A program made the translations under genes and the position numbers. This document shows, one piece after another, positions 31,997-39,560 of a stretch of 40,670 bases of DNA. The notes beneath the pieces were generated by a model. That model was not told the origin of the DNA, did not search any database, and saw nothing but the letters and a program-made list of their open reading frames with translations. The stretch's first letter is position 1; every line of letters begins with the position of its first letter. Where the stretch lies: NCBI GenBank assembly GCA_017614795.1, contig JAGABD010000065.1:1-40670 (forward strand), given 5' to 3'. The stretch is from Bacteroidales bacterium. GTDB lineage: Bacteria; Bacteroidota; Bacteroidia; Bacteroidales; UBA932.

Positions 31997-34133
31997 CATA
32001 AAGGATTACAACATCATCAAGCGCGAGGCGGAGTCCCTTATGGCCCTTGCCAAGGGGCGCTGCCGCTCGGACGAGGAGTTCGAGGTGGTGCGCAAGGCAT
32101 TCGAATTCGCGAACGCCGCCCACCGCAATGTGCGCAGGCGTTCGGGCGAGCCCTACATACTCCACCCCATCGCGGTCGCGAAGATTGTCATCCAGGACAT
32201 CGGGCTCGGCTACAAGTCCATCACCACCGCCCTGCTTCACGACGTGGTGGAGGACACCCCCTACACCGTCGAGGACATACGCATCCTCTTCGGCGACAAG
32301 GTTGCCCTGCTGGTGGACGGACTCACCAAGATCAAGACGGTGCTGGACAACGAGGACCGCAAGAAAGGCGCCCTCCAGTCCTCCGAAAGCATACAGGCGG
32401 AGAATCTCAAACGCATTCTCCTCACTCTCAACGACGACGTGCGCGTGGTGCTCATAAAACTCGCCGACAGGCTTCACAACTGCCGCACGATAGAGTACAT
32501 GCCCGAGCACAAGAGGGACAAGATTCTCAGCGAGACCATGTTCATCTTCATCCCTCTCGCCCATCGCCTCGGCCTCTACAGCGTCAAGTCCGAGATGGAG
32601 AACATCTGGCTACGCTTCAAGGAGCCCGGCGCCTATCAGGAGATATCGGAGAAGATTCGCGGCAACGTGGCCCAGCGCGACAAGGAGATAGACGACTTCA
32701 TCGCCCCCATCGAAGGTGCCCTGAAGCAGGGCGACATCTCCTTCGAGATAAAGAAGAGAATCAAGACGCCGTACTCCATCTGGTTCAAGATGCGCACCAA
32801 GAACGTGCCTTTCGACCAGATTTACGACCTTTACGCCGTGCGAATCATCTTCGACCCGCTGTCGAGCGACCCGGAGATAGAGCGCAGGCAGGCGTTCCTC
32901 ATCTACGCCATCCTTACTGGCCTTTACAGGGCCCAGCAGAGCCGCACCCGCGACTGGATAAGCTCGCCCAAGAGCAACGGCTACGAGGCGCTCCACTGCA
33001 CACTTATGAGCCGTGCGGGCATATGGATAGAGGTCCAGATACGTTCCAAGCGTATGGACGACATCGCCGAGAAGGGCATCGCCGCCCACTGGGCCTACAA
33101 GAACGACGGCTACATCTCCGAGAATTCCAGCGAGATGGACAAGTGGCTGGCGAAGGTGCAGGAGATTCTCGACTCCTCCGACGTCAATTCGCTCGAGCTG
33201 CTCGACATAATCCACAAGGACCTCGTGACCACCGACATAGTGGTGTTCACGCCGAAGGGAGAGCAGCGCTCGATACAGGCGGGGGCCACGGTGCTCGACT
33301 TCGCCTACCTGGTGCACAGCCACATAGGCAATTCCGCAATCGCGGCAAAGGTGAATATGAGGCTTGCGCCACTTTCGCAGGTGCTCAAGGGCGGAGACCA
33401 GGTGGAGATAATAACGGCATCCACGGGCCGTCCCAAGCCCGAATGGCTGAAGTTCCTGCAGACGAGGCACGCCCGCAACGCCGTCGTGGAATATCTGCGC
33501 GGAGAACGCGACGCATATGCCCGCGAGGGAGCCAAGCTGTTCATCGCCCATATGAAGTCTATGGGCATGGACGACACCCCGGAGATCCGCAAGAGCTTCA
33601 TGCGCGACTGCCAGCTGAACGACTTCAACGAACTTTGCTTCCGCATAGGCATCGGCCTCATCGGGAACGACAAGTTCGGGTCCTTCGGCGCGGAGCACAA
33701 GACTGCTCCCCATCGCGACGGGAAATATGTAATAGCGAACTGCTGCAATCCCATCCCAGGCGACCCCGTGGTCGGCTTCAAGATGGACGATGGCACGGTG
33801 ATTGTCCACAAGAAGACCTGTTCCGTGGCCGAAAGCCTCGCGAGCAAGCACGGCGAGCTGGTGGTGATTCCGGACCTGCAGGATTCCGACAGCACCTTCA
33901 GCGTGAAGATATCCCTGCGCGGAATCGACCGCGTAGGCCTTCTGAACGAGATTTCGCAGTACATTTCCTTCACTATGGGAATGAACATCAAGGCGATTTC
34001 GCTCGGCAGCAAGGACGGGGTGTTCGAAGGCGTGATAGACCTTGAGGTGCGCAGCCGCGAGAACCTGGAGGCGATGCTCAAGGGACTCAAGAAGATAGAC
34101 GGCATACAGGATGTCGTAAGAAATGATATTTGA
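31977..34133 (+). CDS. rel: Bifunctional (p)ppGpp synthetase/hydrolase, Rel family
   Basis: This cytoplasmic stringent-response enzyme has 718 residues. The N-terminal HD hydrolase domain keeps ALLHDVVEDT (His88-Asp89) and KLADRLHN (161-168), so hydrolysis should be active. The synthetase domain has RIKTPYSIWFKM and SPKSNGYEALH (330-340) with EVQIRS, so synthesis should be active too. A TGS domain (about 420-480), a NCCNPIPGD helical/zinc-type motif and a C-terminal ACT domain (about 645-718) follow for regulation. The start overlaps the yihY-like gene by 20 bp and its stop shares one base with the next start (TGATG). Confidence 0.95.
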   Translation: MSLSKFNIKDYNIIKREAESLMALAKGRCRSDEEFEVVRKAFEFANAAHRNVRRRSGEPYILHPIAVAKIVIQDIGLGYKSITTALLHDVVEDTPYTVEDIRILFGDKVALLVDGLTKIKTVLDNEDRKKGALQSSESIQAENLKRILLTLNDDVRVVLIKLADRLHNCRTIEYMPEHKRDKILSETMFIFIPLAHRLGLYSVKSEMENIWLRFKEPGAYQEISEKIRGNVAQRDKEIDDFIAPIEGALKQGDISFEIKKRIKTPYSIWFKMRTKNVPFDQIYDLYAVRIIFDPLSSDPEIERRQAFLIYAILTGLYRAQQSRTRDWISSPKSNGYEALHCTLMSRAGIWIEVQIRSKRMDDIAEKGIAAHWAYKNDGYISENSSEMDKWLAKVQEILDSSDVNSLELLDIIHKDLVTTDIVVFTPKGEQRSIQAGATVLDFAYLVHSHIGNSAIAAKVNMRLAPLSQVLKGGDQVEIITASTGRPKPEWLKFLQTRHARNAVVEYLRGERDAYAREGAKLFIAHMKSMGMDDTPEIRKSFMRDCQLNDFNELCFRIGIGLIGNDKFGSFGAEHKTAPHRDGKYVIANCCNPIPGDPVVGFKMDDGTVIVHKKTCSVAESLASKHGELVVIPDLQDSDSTFSVKISLRGIDRVGLLNEISQYISFTMGMNIKAISLGSKDGVFEGVIDLEVRSRENLEAMLKGLKKIDGIQDVVRNDI

Positions 34134-35917
34134 TGAAGAGGTTTCTGCCCATAATTCTTTTCGTGCTGGCGATGTCGCCGGTGTTCTTCGCGCCCTCCTG
34201 CGCCAATACGACGCAGGCGCCCACAGGTGGCCCCAAGGACACGATTCCGCCCGTTATCGTCAATATCAAGCCTCTTCCCGGCGAAACGGGCTTCCCCGTC
34301 GCAAAGGGCAGAATAGTCTTCTATTTCAACGAGTACGTCACCATCAAGAACCAGACTTCCATCTATCTCTCCCCTCCCCAGGCGAAGCGCCCGCAGGCGA
34401 AGATAGTCGGCAAGACCCTGGTGGTGACCTTCGAGGAGGATCTTCTGCCCGAAACGACCTACACGCTGAACCTTAACGACGCGATAGCCGACAACAACGA
34501 GGGCAACCTCTTCGCCGGCTTCACCTACGTGTTCTCCACCGGCCAGAAGATAGATTCTATGTTCGTGACCGGTTCGGTGCTGGACTGCAGCACCTTGGAC
34601 CCGGTAAAAGGGGCCACGGTGATGCTCTACAAGGACTTCGCGGACTCCGCGCTCTTCCTCCACAGGCCCTTCGCTGCGGCGAAGACCGACGACTGGGGCT
34701 ACTTCGTGATTCCCTACATCCAGGACACCTGCTACCGCATCTACGCCATTATGGACGCTAGCGGCAACAACATCTACGACCCCGACGAGGACAGGGTGGC
34801 GTTCATCGATTCGGTCATTGTTCCCAAATGGCATATAGCGGACACCATCCCCGAACTCCTGAAATACGATATGAAGGATACGATAGGATGCCGCGAGCGC
34901 CGTTCCGAGCACGAGTTCGTGCTCTTCAAGGAGAGGTCGTCCAAGCAGTTCCTGAGCAATTACGGACGTCCTTCCGATCGCGAGGCCTTCGTGGCTTTCC
35001 GCGCGCACGACGCCTGGATCGATTCCCTCTGGATTGCGGGTTACAACGCCGGCCAGATAATCAGCCAGTTCAACCGCGAACAGGACAGCCTTCTCCTCTG
35101 GGTTAACGACAGGAGGCTTCCGCCAGACACGCTGCACGTCTTCGTGGCCTACCGCAAGACTGACAGCCTCGGCGCGATGGTGCCCGACCTCGAGCATCTG
35201 CGCCTGGCCTCCCCCACTGCGGGAAAGATCTTCGCAAGGAGCTCCCGCCGCAACATCAAGCACGAGGACACCACCTGCGTATATACTTTCAAGGCCGAGC
35301 CCGCCACGGTGGAGCAGAACGGCTTCAGGCTGGAGTTCAAGTACCCCATCATCAGCCAGAAGTTCGATTCGCTGGATTTTAGCTACATCAATCCCAAGCA
35401 GAAGGAATTCAAGGGCGAGCTTCGTATCGAGAGGGACTCCCTCGACCTTCGCTGCTACAACATCTTCCCGAAACTGAAGATGCAAGCCGGCTTCGAGTAC
35501 CGCATAAAAGTGCCCCACAGGGCCTTCCGCGACATCAACGGGCATTATTCCGACAGCACGGAGGTGAAGGTGGCGCTGCCCACGGACGAGTCCCTGAGCT
35601 CGCTCAAGGCCATAATGACGGGCGTCGCCGAGAAGTATATCGTAGAGCTTCTGGGCGAAAAGAGCGACAAGGTGCTGCGCCGTTACGTGATAGAAAAGAA
35701 CTGCAGCCTCGACTTCCCTTACCTGAACGAAGGCAAGTACTGCATCCGCGTGATACAGGACGTCAACCGCAATTCGATGGTTGACACGGGCGACCTTCTC
35801 GAGCGCAGGCAGCCCGAACTGGTGAAGTTCGTACAGTTTGCGGACAGCAAGTACCTGGAGATACCCAAGTCTTCGGACGTCGAACAGAATATCGATTTGG
35901 CAGAGTTGTTCAGATGA
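34133..35917 (+). CDS. Lipoprotein with Ig-like domain
   Basis: This 594-residue lipoprotein is of a type conserved across Bacteroidota. The signal peptide ends at FFAPSC (Cys about 23). Directly after comes APTGGPKDTIPPVIVNIKPLPGETGFP, the start of a Big_5-type Ig-like domain (about 35-135). The rest is a long beta-rich region with a carboxypeptidase-like fold section (VTGSVLDCSTLDPVKGATVMLYKD; NIYDPDEDRVAF) and a similar acidic loop near the end (DVNRNSMVDTGDLLERRQPE). The role is unknown; an outer-membrane lipoprotein is likely. It overlaps rel by one base and the next gene by ATGA. Confidence 0.85.
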   Translation: MKRFLPIILFVLAMSPVFFAPSCANTTQAPTGGPKDTIPPVIVNIKPLPGETGFPVAKGRIVFYFNEYVTIKNQTSIYLSPPQAKRPQAKIVGKTLVVTFEEDLLPETTYTLNLNDAIADNNEGNLFAGFTYVFSTGQKIDSMFVTGSVLDCSTLDPVKGATVMLYKDFADSALFLHRPFAAAKTDDWGYFVIPYIQDTCYRIYAIMDASGNNIYDPDEDRVAFIDSVIVPKWHIADTIPELLKYDMKDTIGCRERRSEHEFVLFKERSSKQFLSNYGRPSDREAFVAFRAHDAWIDSLWIAGYNAGQIISQFNREQDSLLLWVNDRRLPPDTLHVFVAYRKTDSLGAMVPDLEHLRLASPTAGKIFARSSRRNIKHEDTTCVYTFKAEPATVEQNGFRLEFKYPIISQKFDSLDFSYINPKQKEFKGELRIERDSLDLRCYNIFPKLKMQAGFEYRIKVPHRAFRDINGHYSDSTEVKVALPTDESLSSLKAIMTGVAEKYIVELLGEKSDKVLRRYVIEKNCSLDFPYLNEGKYCIRVIQDVNRNSMVDTGDLLERRQPELVKFVQFADSKYLEIPKSSDVEQNIDLAELFR

Positions 35918-36795
35918 AACTGAAAAGAGCCCTCATAGCATTGGCGCTTCTGCTGCCGTCCGCATCCTTCGCCCAGGAGGCCGCGGGCACCTTCGGCGTG
36001 GGCTACGACGAGCGCAGCCACCGTTCCAACTATGCGGAACTCATCATCGACACCACCTCCACGGTAAAGACCTACAAGGACATCAACGACTATTCGATGA
36101 TAGGCGTCAACTACGGCTACACCCTCTCGAGCATGATGTTCAACCCCAGCGAAAAGCAGGGATGGCACGTCAGCCCGATGTACGTGTCGCTGATGTACAC
36201 CAAGTACCTGAAGATGTTCGGCTATATGCCCTACTTCGGCTACCAGATCGGAGTGGCGTACGGCCACGAGGGCTTCAAGTTCAACCGCAACAAGAAGACC
36301 GGCACCATCACGCTCATTGACGGCGCCGAGGAAATGGATATGGAAGTGGTGGAGATTCCATTCCTGGCGCAGATACACGCCGATGCAAACCATTTCAAGG
36401 TGATGGCCAATGCCGGAATGTACGGCGGTTACCGCCTGTCCATCCACCGAACCGGCCCCGAAGTACCGGCGCAGTACGTCGACAACTGGATGCCCAGCGA
36501 CAAGCGCTACGAGTTCGGCCTTCAGGGAGGCGTTTCGTTCGGGTTGATCTTCAGCCCCGTGGAGTTCCATTTCGGCGCGCTCGTGCGCTATTCCTGGTCG
36601 AGCATCTACGCTCCTGATTCTTCTCCGAGCCGCTACAACCAGTACTTCTACCGTTTCGCCTACCCTCTCGACATCAACATAGTCGGCGGAATCCACTTCC
36701 AGCTGACAAAGCGCACCGGCAAGACGAACAAGGACCTCAAGCGTCAGGCGCGCGAGATAGTCGAATCCGAATGGGAGGTAAGCAGAAATGAATAG
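35914..36795 (+). CDS. Predicted outer-membrane beta-barrel protein
   Basis: The 293-residue protein has a signal peptide (MKLKRALIALALLLPSASFAQ) and repeated strands rich in Tyr, Gly and Phe (YGYTLSSMMF, YVSLMYTKYLKMFGYMPYFGYQIGVAYG, GLQGGVSFGLIFSPVEFHFGALVRYSW, INIVGGIHFQLT). I do not know a named family; PorT-like barrels look similar. An unusual charged helix of about 25 residues follows the last strand (NKDLKRQAREIVESEWEVSRNE), so the protein does not end in the usual Phe. It overlaps the lipoprotein by 4 bp and ispG by 8 bp. Confidence 0.7.
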   Translation: MKLKRALIALALLLPSASFAQEAAGTFGVGYDERSHRSNYAELIIDTTSTVKTYKDINDYSMIGVNYGYTLSSMMFNPSEKQGWHVSPMYVSLMYTKYLKMFGYMPYFGYQIGVAYGHEGFKFNRNKKTGTITLIDGAEEMDMEVVEIPFLAQIHADANHFKVMANAGMYGGYRLSIHRTGPEVPAQYVDNWMPSDKRYEFGLQGGVSFGLIFSPVEFHFGALVRYSWSSIYAPDSSPSRYNQYFYRFAYPLDINIVGGIHFQLTKRTGKTNKDLKRQAREIVESEWEVSRNE

Positions 36796-38089
36796 CCGCG
36801 CAGTGCATATCCGCGGAGGCCTCGTCATAGGCGGAGGCTCCCCCGTCGTCATACAGACTATGTGCAACACGCACACCCGCGACGTGGAAGCGACCGTCGC
36901 GCAGTGCCGTCTGCTTGCGGAGCGAGGTTCGCAGCTCATCAGGATAACGGTACCGGGACTTGCCGACGTGGAGCCTTTCAGGCGTATTCACGACGCCCTT
37001 CGCGCCGAAGGCATCGGCACTCCCCTTGTCGCCGACATACATTTTTCCTCCGAAACTGCCATTGCGATAGCCCCCATAGCGGAAAAGGTCCGCATCAACC
37101 CGGGCAATTTCCATAAGGACCACGACCAGGCCCGCGTCCAGTTCTCCCGCCTGCTCGACGTTTGCCGCCAGTACGGCACGGCAATCCGCGTCGGAGTGAA
37201 CCACGGATCCCTGGGGCAGTACATAACCGAGCGCTACGGCAACACTTCCGAAGCAATGGCGATAGCCGCGATGGAATGGCTCAGGATGTGCCGCGAGCAC
37301 GATTTCAATGAAGTGGTCGTCTCGCTCAAGGCCAGCAATACCGTCGTGATGGTGCAGGCGTACCGCAATCTCGTGAAGATGATGGAAGCCGAAGGCCTCG
37401 ACTATCCCCTGCACGTAGGCGTCACGGAGGCCGGCGGCGGCGACAGCGGACGCATCAAGTCCGCCATCGGCATCTCCACCCTTCTTGCCGAAGGCATAGG
37501 CGACACCATCCGCGTATCCCTCACCGAACCCCCGGAGAACGAACTTTCCGTCGCGGATTTCCTTGCAAAATACGATTATAAGAAAGATGTCAGGCAGTCC
37601 CGCGAATACCATTGCTCTTCGCGCGAAGAACTGATGCTGGCGGCGGCGTGCGACTTCGGAGGACCGCTTCTGGACAGGAAAATCGACGATTGCGAAATCG
37701 AAGGGACCTATATGAAGGACGGGAAGGCCGTAGAAATCGATTCTGACGGCTTTGCGGAGTATTTGAGGGACGAGATACTGCAAGGGGCGCGAAGGCGCTT
37801 CTACAGGCCGGAATACATCGCCTGCCCGGGTTGCGGCCGCACTATGTACGACCTCCAGAAGGCTTATGCCGAGGTCCAGGCCAAAACCGCCCACCTGAAA
37901 GGTCTGGTTATAGCAGTGATGGGCTGCATAGTCAACGGCCCGGGCGAAATGGCCGACGCCGACTGGGGCTACGTGGGCGAAGGCGGCGGAAAGGTCACCA
38001 TATATAAAAAGAACGAGCCCGTCGCCAGGCACGTTCCCGAGGCCGAAGCCCCCGATATGCTTCTGAAACTTATCGAAGAGTCGCTATGA
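36788..38089 (+). CDS. ispG: 4-hydroxy-3-methylbut-2-enyl diphosphate synthase, shortened Bacteroidota type
   Basis: IspG is an iron-sulfur enzyme of the MEP isoprenoid pathway that converts MEcPP to HMBPP. The TIM-barrel part (1-255) has VIQTMCNTHTRD, VADIHFSS, VRINPGNF, GVNHGSL and TEAGGGDSGRIKSAIGI. The iron-sulfur part has CPGCGRT (Cys346, Cys349) and GCIVNGPGEMADADWGYVGEGGG (Cys380). The C-terminal sequence is of the Bacteroidota/plant branch, whose members usually have a large insertion domain and about 600 residues. Here only about 85 residues (256-340) lie between the two parts, giving 433 in total. All cluster cysteines are present, so it should be active. Confidence 0.93.
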   Translation: MNSRAVHIRGGLVIGGGSPVVIQTMCNTHTRDVEATVAQCRLLAERGSQLIRITVPGLADVEPFRRIHDALRAEGIGTPLVADIHFSSETAIAIAPIAEKVRINPGNFHKDHDQARVQFSRLLDVCRQYGTAIRVGVNHGSLGQYITERYGNTSEAMAIAAMEWLRMCREHDFNEVVVSLKASNTVVMVQAYRNLVKMMEAEGLDYPLHVGVTEAGGGDSGRIKSAIGISTLLAEGIGDTIRVSLTEPPENELSVADFLAKYDYKKDVRQSREYHCSSREELMLAAACDFGGPLLDRKIDDCEIEGTYMKDGKAVEIDSDGFAEYLRDEILQGARRRFYRPEYIACPGCGRTMYDLQKAYAEVQAKTAHLKGLVIAVMGCIVNGPGEMADADWGYVGEGGGKVTIYKKNEPVARHVPEAEAPDMLLKLIEESL

Positions 38090-38726
38090 CCGTCTCCACG
38101 GCCGTAGTCAAATCCCCTACTTTCACTTTGACGTCGGCATCCAGCGGCAGGAACATGTCGAGCCTGGATCCGAACTTGATGATGCCGCACTGGCGTCCCG
38201 CCTCCACCTTGAGGCCGGGCTTGGAATAATTCACGATCCTGCGCGCGAACACGCCGGCGAGCTGCTTGAAGAAGACTTCCTGCCCGTCGGGAGTGACTAT
38301 GCACGCCGAAGCGTGCTCGTTATCCTCGGAGGCCTTGGGCTTGAAAGCAAGCAGGTGCTTGCCGGGATGGTACTTGTAGTAGGTCACTTCTCCAGTCACG
38401 GGCCAGAAATTGGCGTGGACGTCGAAGAAATTCATATAGACGCACACCCTAAGGCACTCGCGGTGAAGATATTCATCCTCGAAATAGCGGTCCACGATGA
38501 CCACCTTGCCGTCCGCCGCGGAGGTTACGATCTTGTCGTTTCCGGCCGGAATGCGGTGAGGAACGCGGAAGAAGGCCAGCTGCCAGATGCAGAACACCCA
38601 CATCACCACGGCGATGGTCCATTTGAGCCAGACGGGATTCACCAGCTTGAACCCGGCATAGATGATCAGGGCTGCGATCAGGAATACCAGGGCGAGGGTT
38701 CCGTATGAATTGTGGTCGATATGCAT
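38070..38726 (-). CDS. psd: Phosphatidylserine decarboxylase family protein
   Basis: This enzyme makes phosphatidylethanolamine by decarboxylating phosphatidylserine and carries a self-made pyruvoyl group. The 218 residues fit the short (type II) form. Two N-terminal hydrophobic segments (about 10-30 and 35-52) anchor it in the inner membrane. The conserved MNFFDVHANFWPVTG holds the active-site His, and the self-cleavage site is the GSR in IIKFGSRLDMFLP (about 186-188). It lies 3 bp after cdsA, a sensible pathway neighbour. The 3' end overlaps ispG by 20 bp on the other strand. Confidence 0.92.
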   Translation of the reverse strand: MHIDHNSYGTLALVFLIAALIIYAGFKLVNPVWLKWTIAVVMWVFCIWQLAFFRVPHRIPAGNDKIVTSAADGKVVIVDRYFEDEYLHRECLRVCVYMNFFDVHANFWPVTGEVTYYKYHPGKHLLAFKPKASEDNEHASACIVTPDGQEVFFKQLAGVFARRIVNYSKPGLKVEAGRQCGIIKFGSRLDMFLPLDADVKVKVGDLTTAVETVIATLR

Positions 38727-38729
38727 ATT

Positions 38730-39560
38730 CTAGAAGAGGCTTAACACTGAAAGGTAGATGGCTCCGAGGGGCACTGCGACTAGGGTGCTGTCGAAACGGT
38801 CCAGCATTCCGCCGTGCCCGGGAATGGCCTTGCCGGAGTCCTTCACGTTGAAGTGGCGCTTCCACAGGCTCTCGAATAGGTCGCCGCACACTCCGCCGCA
38901 ATGGATTATCGCCGCCAGCACGAAGCAGTGCACGAGAGGCAGGTTGAGCAGCCCGACAGCCTTGAGAATGCCGCTGGCAATGATGCTGAAAGCCATTCCG
39001 CCCCAGAATCCCATCCAGGATTTCTTGGGGGAGATTGAGGGGGCGAGCTTGCGGCTGGTCGCCTTCTGGCCGAAAGCAGTGCCGATGCAGTATGCTCCAA
39101 TGTCCGAGCACCAGATGAGGATGAAGAAGTCCAGAAGCATATGGGCGTCGAACTGTCCTCCGCGGAACGCCACGAGGTTCGAAAGCGAAAGCGGGGCGGC
39201 AATGTAAAGAAGGCCCGCAAGGATGTAGGCGTAATCGTCCATCTGCTCCTTGTGGCTGTCGAAGAGGGCGCAGAAAAGCACTCCGATGATAGGAAGCACC
39301 ATCAGCGACAGGAACTTGGAATGCATGTCGAGGGTAAACATGCAGAAGATGAGAACCACCGCGCTGACGCCTGCGAGGCCGGCGAATATGCGCGCCTGGC
39401 GGTGTCTGCGCTCCATCGACATAGCGTAGAACTCGTGGAGCATCGTGACGGTCAGGAACACGACGAGGGCGCCGAAGAGCCATTCGTTAAAAAGAAGACA
39501 CGCCAGCATTACGGCTATGAAGCCGATGCCGGCGATGGTTCTCGTAGTCAAATTATTCAT
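38730..39560 (-). CDS. cdsA: Phosphatidate cytidylyltransferase
   Basis: CdsA makes CDP-diacylglycerol, the precursor of the main phospholipids. The 276-residue protein is largely hydrophobic with about eight membrane segments. The family signature near the C-terminus is complete: ESLWKRHFNVKDSGKAIPG, then HGGMLDRFDS. The ATG at 39560 is taken since it begins the hydrophobic N-terminus (MNNLTTRTIAGIGFIAVM). An in-frame upstream extension lies inside ftsH. It overlaps the ftsH stop by 8 bp, so ftsH-cdsA-psd are probably one operon. Confidence 0.94.
   Translation of the reverse strand: MNNLTTRTIAGIGFIAVMLACLLFNEWLFGALVVFLTVTMLHEFYAMSMERRHRQARIFAGLAGVSAVVLIFCMFTLDMHSKFLSLMVLPIIGVLFCALFDSHKEQMDDYAYILAGLLYIAAPLSLSNLVAFRGGQFDAHMLLDFFILIWCSDIGAYCIGTAFGQKATSRKLAPSISPKKSWMGFWGGMAFSIIASGILKAVGLLNLPLVHCFVLAAIIHCGGVCGDLFESLWKRHFNVKDSGKAIPGHGGMLDRFDSTLVAVPLGAIYLSVLSLF

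Noticed and set aside
33305..35545. Minus-strand open frame of 746 codons across rel and the Ig-like lipoprotein gene
   Set aside because: Same reason: both plus-strand genes are intact and recognisable, and the antisense product has no family features.
36737..38032. Minus-strand open frame of 431 codons across ispG
   Set aside because: It is antisense to a well-supported enzyme and rich in Val, His and Gly as other shadow frames here.
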